Shown here: positions 17,490 through 25,992 of the stretch, one piece after another | Layout of the letters: every line of letters begins with the position of its first letter | Position numbering within the stretch: the stretch's first letter is position 1 | Source of the DNA: Chitinophagaceae bacterium | Lineage (GTDB): Bacteria; Bacteroidota; Bacteroidia; Chitinophagales; Chitinophagaceae | Direction of reading: 5' to 3' | Assembly (NCBI GenBank): GCA_017307755.1 | Contig: JAFKGQ010000010.1 | Coordinates: forward strand, 372,001-436,000 | Length of the DNA: 64,000 bases | Notes under the pieces: generated by a model | Databases searched by the model: none | What the model was told of the DNA's origin: nothing | The model's input: only the letters and a program-made list of their open reading frames with translations | Translations under genes and position numbers: made by a program

Positions 17490-17568
17490 GCCCTTCGGCG
17501 GAGCTGCTTCGACACGCTCCTTCTCGGGCGTAACCTTGCGGTTACGGACAACGAACCTGTGGTTCGTT
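17490..17568. repeat. Copy B of the dispersed hairpin element, in the asd 5' untranslated region
   Basis: Three short stem-loops follow each other: an imperfect CCCTTCGGCGG region at 17490-17500, CGTAACC-TTGC-GGTTACG (17529-17546, 7 bp perfect) and AACGAACC-TGT-GGTTCGTT (17550-17568, 8 bp perfect). The last hairpin is identical to one at 29037-29055 between paaA and paaB. AAAAATCT precedes the element at both places. It lies between the attenuator and the asd start codon and would be transcribed with asd. Confidence 0.6.
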
Positions 17569-17570
17569 CT

Positions 17571-17610
17571 GTTAAAAGCAAAGAGCCCTCCCTATCCGGG
17601 AAGGCTCTTT
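17571..17610 (-). terminator. Attenuator terminator of asd
   Basis: Read on the minus strand, AAAGAGCCTTCCC pairs with GGGAGGGCTCTTT (13 bp with one G-T pair, loop GGATA), followed by GCTTTT. It lies after a short lysine-rich reading frame and before asd. The first arm contains CCTTCCCG (17597-17604), exactly complementary to CGGGAAGG (17640-17647) at the end of the leader peptide gene, so an alternative antiterminator fold exists. Confidence 0.8.
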
Positions 17611-17632
17611 ATTATCTTGTCATACAAAACAA

Positions 17633-17689
17633 TCAAACCCCTTCCCGCGGCGGGAACTGCTTCTTGGTCTGCTTCTTTGTATGTTTCAT
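17633..17689 (-). CDS. Lysine-rich leader peptide of the asd attenuator
   Basis: The frame from ATG (17687-17689) to TGA (17633-17635) encodes 18 residues, MKHTKKQTKKQFPPREGV, of which five are Lys in two pairs. An in-frame ATG three codons upstream (17698) is an alternative start. Codons 12-13 (TTCCCG) and 15-16 (CGGGAA) form a hairpin with loop CCG. A ribosome stalled at Lys9-Lys10 would cover the first arm and free CGGGAAGG to pair with the terminator's first arm, allowing read-through into asd. This is the classical amino-acid attenuation layout, and asd is in the lysine pathway. The reading frame and pairings are seen; the mechanism is inferred. Confidence 0.75.
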   Translation of the reverse strand: MKHTKKQTKKQFPPREGV

Positions 17690-17706
17690 TATTTGCATAA
17701 CGAGGT

Positions 17707-17738
17707 CAAAAATAGGCATGAAAACAAGAAAATCCAAA
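17707..17738 (-). promoter_or_regulatory. Bacteroidota-type promoter for the asd leader
   Basis: On the minus strand TTTG (17735-17738) is followed after 20 bases by TATTTTTG (17707-17714), an exact match to the TTTG-N19-21-TAnnTTTG pattern of the Bacteroidota primary sigma factor. Transcription would start near 17700, at or just before the first possible leader-peptide start codon. Confidence 0.75.
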
Positions 17739-17820
17739 AAATACCCAAATAATAATTTTGGCATGACCATTTATAATAGAGATTTGCCTGGTTTTTATTT
17801 TCTCTTAAAACTTCAAACTG

Positions 17821-18369
17821 ATGAACATGAAAAACATCTTTATCTCGATGGTAGCTATCGCGACCTTCTCCGTAATGTATTCCTGTAAGGGTAAGAACAA
17901 GGAAGCTACATCCGACACCACCGCCACGCAGGAGCCTGCCAAGAAGGAGGAAGCAGCATCCACGACCCCTGCCAATGAGCCCAAGACCTATACTGTGACC
18001 TTTAGCCCCGACTCCGCACTTTTAGGCAAGAACAAGGAGGCTTTTATAAAGATCAAGAATGCAAAGGCTGTGGCCTTGCAGAATCCTGATGGAAAGGATG
18101 AAGGCATCGAGCTGACCTTCGACCTGGATGTGACCAATAAAAATAAGATAGGGACCAGCAGTTTTTTCTTCCGGACGGACAATTTCCGGCTCGCCCTGGA
18201 CAACAACCAGAATCTCACGGAAGCTAATGGGAATTCTTCCGGCGTAGATGCGGAGTCCACGAAGGAGCTTACTGGTATCAAGTACAAGATCCCCGCGGGC
18301 GCCAAGCCGAAGACATTGAATCTATTTCATGATGAGACACGAGCCAGTGTGGGTGTCGAACTGAAATAA
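17821..18369 (+). CDS. Lipoprotein of unknown function
   Basis: The 182-residue protein has a signal peptide with lipobox-like SVMYSCKGKN (Cys near 22), then a low-complexity linker rich in Thr, Ala, Glu, Lys and Pro (about 25-55), then a compact domain with FSPDSALLGKNKEAFIKIKNAKAV and LTFDLDVTNKNK that looks beta-rich. No family is recognised. ATG codons at residues 1 and 3 are both possible starts. It is monocistronic, with a strong terminator directly after it. Confidence 0.75.
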   Translation: MNMKNIFISMVAIATFSVMYSCKGKNKEATSDTTATQEPAKKEEAASTTPANEPKTYTVTFSPDSALLGKNKEAFIKIKNAKAVALQNPDGKDEGIELTFDLDVTNKNKIGTSSFFFRTDNFRLALDNNQNLTEANGNSSGVDAESTKELTGIKYKIPAGAKPKTLNLFHDETRASVGVELK

Positions 18370-18376
18370 AAAAAAT

Positions 18377-18401
18377 GCCGGCTTATTCAGCCGGCTTTTT
18401 T
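18377..18401. terminator. Bidirectional terminator between lipoprotein and PfkB kinase genes
   Basis: GCCGGCT (18377-18383), loop TATTC, AGCCGGC (18389-18395), followed by TTTTTT on the plus strand and preceded by a run of A, which gives a T-run on the minus strand. It serves both convergent genes. Confidence 0.85.
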
Positions 18402-18403
18402 AT

Positions 18404-19327
18404 TTAAACCAATTGGATGTCGAAGTTCACCAAGTCTATGAATTGCCGTATCCTTTCATCAATGTCTGTCTTTCTTATCTCTTTCAGCCGGGTGGGTCCG
18501 AACTTCTCCACACAGAAAGAAGCCATAGCAGAGCCCACGATGATCGCCGTCTTCATATTTTCAAAAGAGATATCGCGTGTCTGTGCGATATGGCCGATGA
18601 ATCCTCCTGCAAATGTATCGCCGGCGCCCGTAGGATCGAAAACTTCTTCCAGCGGCAGTGCCGGTGCAAAAAACACTTTGTCGCCATGGAAGAGCAGCGC
18701 ACCATGTTCTCCTTTCTTGATCACAAGATATTTGGGGCCCATCTTCTGGATCTCCTTTGCCGCCTTCACCAGCGAAAATTGTCCGCTGAGCTGGCGGGCT
18801 TCGCTATCATTCACCAGCAGCACATCCACCATGGTCAGGAGCTTTTTCAGATCCGGCAGGGCATTGTCCATCCAGAAGTTCATGGTATCCATAGCGATGA
18901 GCTTGGGGCGGGTCTTCAATTGCTGGACCACGCTGATCTGCAGGCTGGGCAATACATTGCCAAGCATGAGAAATTCGCTGCCCTGATAGCTATCGGGGAT
19001 GATGGGGTTAAAGTCTGCCAGTACGTTGAGGTCTGTCACCAGGGTATCCCGGGTGTTCATATCCAGGTGGTAACGACCGCTCCAGAAGAAGGATTTCTTA
19101 TCCCCCACGACCTCTACCCCTTCCAGGTTCACACCCCTTTTCCGCAATTCGTCCATTTCTTCCTGGGCGAAATCATAGCCGACGATGGACACCTGGTTAA
19201 TAGGCTTAATAAAGTTACTGGCTGCATAAGCAGCATAAGTAGCAGCACCACCAACGATCCAATCCATCTTACCGAAAGGGGTTTCAATGGCGTCATATGC
19301 CATGGAACCTACAACAATTAAAGACAT
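18404..19327 (-). CDS. PfkB/ribokinase-family sugar or nucleoside kinase
   Basis: The 307-residue kinase shows the family's second signature, DPTGAGDTFAGGFIGH (about 236-251), including the catalytic Asp in GAGD, and the anion-hole region. The N-terminal signature is modified (VGGAATYAAYAASNF, about 26-40), where ribokinases have GGKGANQA. LVNDSEARQL (about 173-182) is the usual N-E-x-E-like site in variant form. It should phosphorylate a sugar, nucleoside or related alcohol with ATP; the substrate is not readable. It diverges from the TetR regulator gene and starts 54 bases from that regulator's palindrome. Confidence 0.85.
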   Translation of the reverse strand: MSLIVVGSMAYDAIETPFGKMDWIVGGAATYAAYAASNFIKPINQVSIVGYDFAQEEMDELRKRGVNLEGVEVVGDKKSFFWSGRYHLDMNTRDTLVTDLNVLADFNPIIPDSYQGSEFLMLGNVLPSLQISVVQQLKTRPKLIAMDTMNFWMDNALPDLKKLLTMVDVLLVNDSEARQLSGQFSLVKAAKEIQKMGPKYLVIKKGEHGALLFHGDKVFFAPALPLEEVFDPTGAGDTFAGGFIGHIAQTRDISFENMKTAIIVGSAMASFCVEKFGPTRLKEIRKTDIDERIRQFIDLVNFDIQLV

Positions 19328-19380
19328 TCGTATTGTTTTGTTTTATGCGGTGCAAACCTACAATAATTTCTGTACAAAAT

Positions 19381-19402
19381 ATTACTAACACTTGTTAGTA
19401 AT
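19381..19402. promoter_or_regulatory. Operator of the TetR regulator (PaaR-like box 1)
   Basis: A perfect 22-bp palindrome with arms ATTACTAACA (19381-19390) and TGTTAGTAAT (19393-19402) separated by CT. The core ACTAAC-N4-GTTAGT recurs upstream of paaA at 27991-28006. It sits just before TACCTTTA (19406-19413), a -7-like element for the TetR gene, so binding would block that promoter, the usual autoregulation for TetR proteins. It lies 54 bases from the start of the divergent kinase gene and could affect it too. Confidence 0.8.
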
Positions 19403-19421
19403 TTATACCTTTACACCTTCT

Positions 19422-20012
19422 ATGGCGAAGATCCAAAGTAAAAAGAACAGTACTAAAAAGGAGGTCATCATTGAAAAGGCGTCCAAGCTCTTTCGGGAGA
19501 AAGGGTTCGGGGCCGCCTCCATGCGGGATCTGGCTGAGGACGTGGGAGTAGAGGCCGCCAGCCTGTACAACCACATCCAATCGAAGGCGGAGATATTACA
19601 GACCATCTGTTTTAAGGTCGCCAATGAATTTATGACCAACCTGGAACAGGTGGAGTCCAGCAGCCAGTCCACATTAAAAAAGATGGAAGCCATCATCCGG
19701 CTACATATCCGTATGATGCTAGATCAATACGAGTACATTTATATCTCAGACCATGAGTGGCGGCATCTGCCGGAGCCTTATCTCTCCAACTTTCTCAGCC
19801 AGCGGAGAAGCTATCGCAAGCGTCTGGGCGATATCATCGAAGAAGGCATTGCCAAAGGGGAAATGAAACATATCGACCCTTATGTGGCAGTCCTGATCAT
19901 ACTGTCCGCCATCAGCGGTATCGACTCCTGGCAACGCAGCCGCAAAAGCACCAGCGCCGAGGCGCTGGAGACAAATATGGTAAAATATCTCATCGAGGGA
20001 TTAAAGAAATAG
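19422..20012 (+). CDS. TetR-family regulator, probable phenylacetate-pathway repressor (PaaR-like)
   Basis: The protein has 196 residues from the ATG at 19422 (MAKIQSKKNSTKK). The upstream in-frame start lies within the promoter, so I reject it. The N-terminal helix-turn-helix is typical (EKASKLFREKGFGAASMRDLAEDVGVEAASLYNHIQSK, about 20-57). The C-terminal ligand domain is helical and ends in YLIEGLKK. The gene starts 20 bases after a perfect palindrome and ends 6 bases before paaE, with which it must form an operon. The same palindrome core precedes paaA. I infer a repressor released by phenylacetyl-CoA or a related CoA ester, as described for TetR-type PaaR proteins. The ligand itself is not shown by the sequence. 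Confidence 0.88.
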   Translation: MAKIQSKKNSTKKEVIIEKASKLFREKGFGAASMRDLAEDVGVEAASLYNHIQSKAEILQTICFKVANEFMTNLEQVESSSQSTLKKMEAIIRLHIRMMLDQYEYIYISDHEWRHLPEPYLSNFLSQRRSYRKRLGDIIEEGIAKGEMKHIDPYVAVLIILSAISGIDSWQRSRKSTSAEALETNMVKYLIEGLKK

Positions 20013-20018
20013 CATCCA

Positions 20019-21107
20019 ATGGCCAGTCATTTCAGGAAGTTACGGGTAGCCGACGTCCGGCGTGAGACAAATGAATGCGTCTCCGTCGCCTTTGACGTCC
20101 CGGATCAGTTCCGGGAAGAGTTCCGGTTCATCCAGGGACAGAACATCACCATCCGCGCCCGTATAGGCAAAGAGGAGATACGCCGCAGCTATTCCATCTG
20201 CAGCAGCCCTTTTGAGGGTGAGCTCCGGATCGCTGTAAAAAAGGTGGCGGGCGGGCGCTTTTCTACCCATGCCAACGATGTGCTGCACGTCGGCGACGAG
20301 TTGGACGTCCTCCCCCCTACCGGAAAATTCTATACCGCGCTGGACCCGGACAAACCCAAGCATTACCTGGCTTTTGCCGCAGGCAGCGGTATCACCCCCA
20401 TCCTTTCCCTGATCAAGACGACGCTGGCAACAGAGCCTGACAGCCATTTCACACTGATATACGGCAATCGCAGCCGGCCTGGCATCATATTCCGGGAAGA
20501 GCTGGAAGCTCTCAAAAACCGCTATATCCACCGTCTGGCGATCCATCATATCCTCAGCCGGGAAAAAACAGACATTTTGCTGCACCAGGGCAGGATCGAC
20601 ACGGTCAAATGCGCGGAACTCTGCAACAAGCTGATCGATCTGACAACAGCAGACGAAGTCTTTTTATGCGGTCCGTCGGAAATGATCTTTACGGTAAAAA
20701 GCTGGCTGGAAGACCGGGGCGTCGAAACACGAAGGATCCATTTCGAATTGTTCAATACCCAGGAAGGACGGTCGGAGACACGTAAAATAGAGCAGGCGGC
20801 GGCGAAGGCTGCGCTCGCCGGAAAAGTCAGCCGGGTGACGGTGCGTCTTGACGGCGCCAGCTTTGAATTCGATCTGCCCTTTGAAGGGGATGCAATTTTG
20901 GATGCCGCCTCGTACCAGGGCGCCGACCTGCCCTTTGCCTGCAAAGGGGGAGTTTGTTGTACCTGCCGGGCCAGGCTGCTGGAAGGGAAGGTTGAAATGG
21001 ATGTGAACTATGCCCTGGAGGAAGACGAGATAGCGGCGGGCTTTATCCTCACCTGCCAATCCCACCCCCGTACGGAGAAAGTGGTGGTGGATTTCGATTC
21101 GAAATAA
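20019..21107 (+). CDS. paaE: Phenylacetyl-CoA epoxidase reductase subunit (PaaE-type)
   Basis: This 362-residue flavo-iron-sulfur reductase passes electrons from NAD(P)H to the diiron PaaA. It has an FAD-binding domain with RRSYSICSSP (about 53-62), an NAD-binding domain with FAAGSGITPILSLIKT (about 120-135), and a C-terminal plant-type 2Fe-2S domain with C-x4-C-x2-C-x29-C (FACKGGVCCTCRAR about 306-319, then ILTCQSHP). This domain order is that of PaaE/PaaK. Generic ferredoxin-NADP reductases of the same layout exist, but the link to a TetR gene whose operator is shared with paaA supports PaaE. It is separated from paaABCD by about 7 kb of unrelated minus-strand genes. Confidence 0.88.
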   Translation: MASHFRKLRVADVRRETNECVSVAFDVPDQFREEFRFIQGQNITIRARIGKEEIRRSYSICSSPFEGELRIAVKKVAGGRFSTHANDVLHVGDELDVLPPTGKFYTALDPDKPKHYLAFAAGSGITPILSLIKTTLATEPDSHFTLIYGNRSRPGIIFREELEALKNRYIHRLAIHHILSREKTDILLHQGRIDTVKCAELCNKLIDLTTADEVFLCGPSEMIFTVKSWLEDRGVETRRIHFELFNTQEGRSETRKIEQAAAKAALAGKVSRVTVRLDGASFEFDLPFEGDAILDAASYQGADLPFACKGGVCCTCRARLLEGKVEMDVNYALEEDEIAAGFILTCQSHPRTEKVVVDFDSK

Positions 21108-21138
21108 AAAAGGCCTGACCGTATGATGACCAGGCCTT
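21106..21138 (-). terminator. Terminator of the minus-strand susD gene (shared with paaE)
   Basis: CAGGCCT (21131-21137) and AGGCCTG (21111-21117) form a 7-bp stem. On the minus strand it is followed by TTTTTTATTTC, so it terminates the susC-susD transcript. On the plus strand it lacks a T-run. The A-run on its left overlaps the paaE stop codon. Confidence 0.75.
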
Positions 21139-21144
21139 ATGACA

Positions 21145-22620
21145 CTAATATCCGGAATTCTGCTCCAGGAAAGGGTTCAGGTCCAGCTGGGTCTGGGGAA
21201 CGGGGTACAGGAGCTGGTAATCCTTCACGTTGTAGTTAAGATTATTCCCATTGCCATCCTTTAGTGCATTCATCACCGCCAGCGCCCTGCCTGTCCTTAA
21301 CAGGTCGAACCAACGCTGACCTTCAAAAGCCAATTCAAGTCTTCTTTCTTTTTCGATAGCCAGGGCCATGTCGCTTTGGTTGGCGGCGGTAGTATTTGAT
21401 AATCCGACGCGGCTCCGTACCGTATTTACCATTCCGGCAGCACTGGTGACATTTCCTTTGGCATTATAGGCTTCGGCCCTCAATAACAGGATATCCGCCA
21501 GACGGATCATGTACATATTATTCAATCCGTTGTTGGGGTCCGTGTATTTGGAGAGTACAGGGTAGTGGCCGGGGTCCGTCCAATATTTATCGGGCCAGCC
21601 GTAATCTACAAATTGTATGGAGGCATTCATCCGGACATTATCGCCTTCCGAGATAAATGTATTCACCAGGTCGTTGGTGGGCGTTGAGAATTTTTTCCAC
21701 CCTGCCCCGACGAACTGGGAAGGGACCCAGTTACCCACGCTGCTGCTATAGCCGTCGTATTGGATCTCCCAGATGGATTCACTGTTGTTTTTATGATTGA
21801 TATCCCAGAGATCAGCATAATTCGACAGCAAGGTATAATGAGGAATGACCTGGTCGCAATAATAGGCCACGGAATCCCAGTTGGCGGGAGTTTTTGTAGC
21901 ATATACTTTGGCCAGCAACGCAGCCACTGCGCCCTTTGAGACGGTGAACTTCGAAGGATCGTCTCCTACATTGCCTACTGTTGCCAATGCAAACCAGCAA
22001 TCGTTGAGGATTGCAGTGTATATTGTATCCACTCCGGATGGCAGACCGCCGGAGGTTTTGATCAATGTCTCTGAACTGGTGGGGTCTACAGGCGTTAATA
22101 TCAATGGCAGTCTTCCCCAAAGCCTTACGGCATCGAAGTATTGAAAGGCCCGAATGAAGCTCGCCTGTCCGACGATGCTGTTTTTATGGTCTTGCGTCAA
22201 GGAAGGGTCTTTGCTGGCCCATACCCGAGCGATAGCGTCATTGGTTGCCCCGATCACGGAATAACAGTCGCTCCAGTCGCGGGCGATATTCCCGTTCAGC
22301 GACGTAAAGGTGAACAGATCGATGGCCGCATTATCCGGGTTATCACCCCCGGCATAACAGTTGTCGGACAATACATCTCCATTCGTGATCCTGTCGAGCA
22401 CATTGAACTCGATGCCGGGCCCATAGCCAGCCCCTTTAAAAGCGCCGTAAACACCTTGCAACAGGGCATCGGCATCTGTGGCAGTCAGTGTTGAATCCGT
22501 TTTGCCCTTGTTTACCACCTGGGTGACGGGCTTTTTATCCAGGAATTTGGAACATCCGGAGAGCATCAGCGTTGCGACCGCCGCTGCAATGGTCGTTCTA
22601 TGCAATATTTTATTTTTCAT
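21145..22620 (-). CDS. SusD/RagB-family lipoprotein of the first sigma/anti-sigma module
   Basis: This 491-residue lipoprotein has lipobox MLSGCSKFLDKKPV. SusD hallmarks are present: FIRAFQYFDAVRLWGRLPLIL (about 152-172), the helix block MYMIRLADILLLRAEAYN (about 372-389), and EKERRLELAFEGQRWFDLLRTG (about 421-442). It follows the SusC gene by 11 bases. No glycoside hydrolase, peptidase or sulfatase is encoded nearby, so the ligand (glycan, peptide or other) is unknown. Confidence 0.92.
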   Translation of the reverse strand: MKNKILHRTTIAAAVATLMLSGCSKFLDKKPVTQVVNKGKTDSTLTATDADALLQGVYGAFKGAGYGPGIEFNVLDRITNGDVLSDNCYAGGDNPDNAAIDLFTFTSLNGNIARDWSDCYSVIGATNDAIARVWASKDPSLTQDHKNSIVGQASFIRAFQYFDAVRLWGRLPLILTPVDPTSSETLIKTSGGLPSGVDTIYTAILNDCWFALATVGNVGDDPSKFTVSKGAVAALLAKVYATKTPANWDSVAYYCDQVIPHYTLLSNYADLWDINHKNNSESIWEIQYDGYSSSVGNWVPSQFVGAGWKKFSTPTNDLVNTFISEGDNVRMNASIQFVDYGWPDKYWTDPGHYPVLSKYTDPNNGLNNMYMIRLADILLLRAEAYNAKGNVTSAAGMVNTVRSRVGLSNTTAANQSDMALAIEKERRLELAFEGQRWFDLLRTGRALAVMNALKDGNGNNLNYNVKDYQLLYPVPQTQLDLNPFLEQNSGY

Positions 22621-22631
22621 TTTGAATCTTT

Positions 22632-25600
22632 TTATTTTAGACTGATATTGAGTCCTATCAGGAAGATCTTGGACTGGGGATAGGCGCCGCTGTCCATACC
22701 CAGGGAAATATTCCTGGAATCATTGTTATTGCTGGCTTCTCCCCCCGGATTTACTCTGATTGGGCTTCCTGTAGAATTAACTTCGGGATCAAAGCCTTTA
22801 TACTGGGTGATGGTGATCAGGTTATTGGCCGACACATAGATCGAAGCTGCACCCAGACCCAACTTGTTGATCAGGCTCGGATCAAACCGGTAGGACAAGG
22901 TGATCGTCTTGAAACGCAGGTAAGAGCCATTTTCCAGGAAGCGGGTAGAGATCAGGGAATTGTTGGCCCAGCCTACCACGGGAATATCCGTGATGTCCCC
23001 TTTTTTCCTCCACCTTCTTAGGATGTCGGCACTTTGATTGGCTGAGTTCAGCATGGATATCGCCTCCATTCTTCCCACATTATATATCTTATTCCCCTGT
23101 GAACCCTGTATGAATACGATGAGGTCAAAATTCTTATACGAAAAGGTGTTGGTCATGCCATACACGAACTTAGGCTGAGCGCTTCCAATAAAGCGGCGCG
23201 AGGTTGGGGAAGGGGCATCGGACAGGGTATCACCCTTTGTCAGGTACATCACGTGTCCATTCTCCGGGTTGACGCCTTTGGCAACGTAGCCGTAGAATTC
23301 TCCCAGGCCGTATCCGGTGGCCAATGATATGGCGCGCTGCGGAGTACCCGCTCCATTCAGGGAAACATCACCGTAGACGGGAGAGTTCTGTATGCCATAC
23401 AGCAGTCGGGTCACCTTATTCCTGTTAAAGGAAATGGTGAAATCGGTGCTCCAGCGGAAATCACCTCTGACGATATTGCGGGTAGACACCAGGAATTCGG
23501 TACCAATATTTCGCATCTCAGCCCCGTTGAACGGTGCATTTTTATATCCTGATTGTGCCGGCAAGGGAACATTCCATAAAATGTCCTTGGTTTTTTTGAT
23601 ATAAAAGTCACCGGAGAAATTGACCCTTCCATTAAGAAAAGCTGCGTCCACCCCTATATTGGTCTGCGTACTCTTTTCCCAGGTGAGATCCATCGGGGCT
23701 GAGGTGGCTAATCCATAGTTCGGGGTGCCATTGGTAGCGGGGTCATTGCTCAATATTAAAGGATACAGCGACAAATAGCCGTAGCTGCCGATGCCTTCCT
23801 GGTTACCATTCTTTCCCCAGCCTACCCTTAGTTTAAGATCGCTGATAAAATTGACCTGTTTCATGAACTCTTCGCTGGAGATCCTCCACCCTGCGGAGAA
23901 CGAAGGGAAAACGGCCGTCCGGTTGCCAGGCAGGAATTTCGAGGATTGATCCACGCGCAGGTTAGCCTGTAACAAATATTTCCCGTCAAAGTCATAAGTT
24001 ACCCTTCCCAAATAGGAAACCAGCGCCCATTCATCGACAGCCACATTTCCGGGTCTAAAGATACTGTCATGTATGTAGCTTGCCTCCCAGGGCAAAAGTC
24101 TGTATTGATTTGCCAGGTGTGAGCCCCCGATGGTTGTACTATTGGTCTTCGCCTCTTGTGCTGTCCATCCGGCCAGGGCAGTCACATGACTTTTACCCCA
24201 GGTGGCGGTGTAGTTCAATGTCTGTTCGCTTAGCCAGGTAAGCACCGTAGAATTAGTTCGGGAATGGTCGCTTGGGTTGGACGTGGAAATGTTCGAGGTA
24301 AGAAAAGGATCTACAAAGGATGTGGCCAGATTGTTCTGATAATCCAGGCCAAACCGTGACTGGAAGGTCAATCCCTTGAATAGTTTTACATCCACCCCCA
24401 GGTTAGACAGCAGACGGTCATTCCGAAAACGTGTATAGCCGCCAAGGATGGAGCCATATGGATTAGACCATCCCTTCAGCCTGTTAAATCCTATTCTGCC
24501 GTCTGTCTCGAATTTGGGTACGATAAACGGCGTTTCCAGGGCGGACAATACCACGCCGCTCTTCGCTACGCTCAAATTGTCCTTTGAATCATTATTATTG
24601 GACCGGGAGAGCACCGTACTGGTGACAAATGTAAGCCAACTGGTCGCCTTTGTCGTCAGGTTCACCCGGCCGGTAAGCCTGTCAAAGGCGGCCGGTTTTA
24701 CAATGCCCGTTTGTTTAAGATACTCGAAAGAAATGTAATGCTGCGTCTTTTCGGAACCTCCGGCAATGGATAATTGATAATCCTGCTGATGCCCCTTTTG
24801 AAATACTTCTTTCGGCCAGTTGACATTGTTGGCATTCACCATGGAGTCGGTGACCGCCACGACAGGATAATTTAGCTCATTGGCATAGTCCTGATACTGT
24901 TTGCCATTCAGCACGGACAACATCTTCGTGGTAGACGAGATCCCCCCATAAACATTCAAGCTGACCTTCGATCTTCCGGCCACCCCCTTTTTTGTCGTGA
25001 TCACCACTACCCCATTGGCGGCCCTGGTTCCATAGATGGAGGCGGAAGCCGCATCCTTTAGGATAGAGATCGTTTCTATATCATTGGGACTAAAGGCCGA
25101 AATATCCGTCATAGGTATGCCGTCAACGACGTATAAAGGATCATTGCCGGCGCTGATGGAAGAGGAGCCCCGTATGCGGATGGTCAGGCCTGCTCCGGGC
25201 TTACCCGAATTGTTCACCACCTGTACGCCAGCAGCCTTGCCCTGCAGGGCCTCCCCGGCATCTACGATGGGGCGATTGGCGATGTCAGCGGCTGTTACAG
25301 TGGAAACAGCTCCGGTAACATCTTTTCTCCGCTGGCTGCCATAGCCTATCACCACCACTTCATCCAGCTTCCTGTCTGACGGCATCAATTGCACGTTGAC
25401 AACATTCCTGCCGCCGACGGCCTCCTCCTTATCCATATAGCCTATGTAAGAAAATACCAGCGTGGCGTTGTCTTCCGCCGTAAGTGTATACTCCCCTTTA
25501 TTACCCGTGGAAGTTCCGGTAGAAGTACCTTTTACCCGCACCGACACCCCGGCAAGGGGTTCGTTGACGGCGCCGGTGACAACACCCGTGATCCGGAGAG

Positions 25601-25979
25601 GCTGTTTTTCGGGGCCCGTGGACATGACAACCACCAGATTGTTGTCCAGCATTTTATAGGTAAGGTCCGTACCTGAAAAAAGTGTGCGTAAGGCTGCCTT
25701 GAGGTCCGAATTATTAAAATTGACATCCACCTTTTTGCGAAGAGATACCAGGTCGTAGTTGTAAAGGAACCGGAATTCGCCTTTCTTTTCAATCTTGTTC
25801 AGCACTTTGGCGATCTCCGCCCGCTGCATGTTCAAAGTGATGGAACCTTGTGCATGAATATCCGCCCTGGCCTGCAGGATACCAAACAGGATTAACAGAA
25901 TGGAAAGCTTCATAATGACAAGTAATTTAAAGAGCAATCGTAACCACCCCCTCCCTACCAGGGGTTGCAAATTTTTCAT
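22632..25979 (-). CDS. SusC/RagA TonB-dependent transporter with N-terminal STN signalling domain
   Basis: The 1115-residue protein has a signal peptide, then a secretin/TonB N-terminal (STN) domain (about 50-120, ITLNMQRAEIAKVLNKIEKKGEFRFLYNYD), a carboxypeptidase-regulatory domain (RITGVVTGAVNEPLAGVSVRVKG split by a G-T-S-T-G repeat, about 128-205), the plug (DEVVVIGYGSQRRKDVTGAVS; LYVVDGIPMTDI; ASASIYGTRAANGVVVITTKKG) and a barrel to the C-terminus. The STN domain contacts an inner-membrane FecR anti-sigma factor, which fits the FecR and ECF genes directly upstream. Ligand binding would therefore induce its own operon. Confidence 0.93.
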   Translation of the reverse strand: MKNLQPLVGRGWLRLLFKLLVIMKLSILLILFGILQARADIHAQGSITLNMQRAEIAKVLNKIEKKGEFRFLYNYDLVSLRKKVDVNFNNSDLKAALRTLFSGTDLTYKMLDNNLVVVMSTGPEKQPLRITGVVTGAVNEPLAGVSVRVKGTSTGTSTGNKGEYTLTAEDNATLVFSYIGYMDKEEAVGGRNVVNVQLMPSDRKLDEVVVIGYGSQRRKDVTGAVSTVTAADIANRPIVDAGEALQGKAAGVQVVNNSGKPGAGLTIRIRGSSSISAGNDPLYVVDGIPMTDISAFSPNDIETISILKDAASASIYGTRAANGVVVITTKKGVAGRSKVSLNVYGGISSTTKMLSVLNGKQYQDYANELNYPVVAVTDSMVNANNVNWPKEVFQKGHQQDYQLSIAGGSEKTQHYISFEYLKQTGIVKPAAFDRLTGRVNLTTKATSWLTFVTSTVLSRSNNNDSKDNLSVAKSGVVLSALETPFIVPKFETDGRIGFNRLKGWSNPYGSILGGYTRFRNDRLLSNLGVDVKLFKGLTFQSRFGLDYQNNLATSFVDPFLTSNISTSNPSDHSRTNSTVLTWLSEQTLNYTATWGKSHVTALAGWTAQEAKTNSTTIGGSHLANQYRLLPWEASYIHDSIFRPGNVAVDEWALVSYLGRVTYDFDGKYLLQANLRVDQSSKFLPGNRTAVFPSFSAGWRISSEEFMKQVNFISDLKLRVGWGKNGNQEGIGSYGYLSLYPLILSNDPATNGTPNYGLATSAPMDLTWEKSTQTNIGVDAAFLNGRVNFSGDFYIKKTKDILWNVPLPAQSGYKNAPFNGAEMRNIGTEFLVSTRNIVRGDFRWSTDFTISFNRNKVTRLLYGIQNSPVYGDVSLNGAGTPQRAISLATGYGLGEFYGYVAKGVNPENGHVMYLTKGDTLSDAPSPTSRRFIGSAQPKFVYGMTNTFSYKNFDLIVFIQGSQGNKIYNVGRMEAISMLNSANQSADILRRWRKKGDITDIPVVGWANNSLISTRFLENGSYLRFKTITLSYRFDPSLINKLGLGAASIYVSANNLITITQYKGFDPEVNSTGSPIRVNPGGEASNNNDSRNISLGMDSGAYPQSKIFLIGLNISLK

Positions 25980-25992
25980 ACATTTATGATTA

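Noticed and set aside
17559..17888. A 109-codon plus-strand frame through the asd leader region.
   Set aside because: It runs across the attenuator, leader peptide gene and promoter on the opposite strand and into a lipoprotein gene in another frame; composition is not protein-like.
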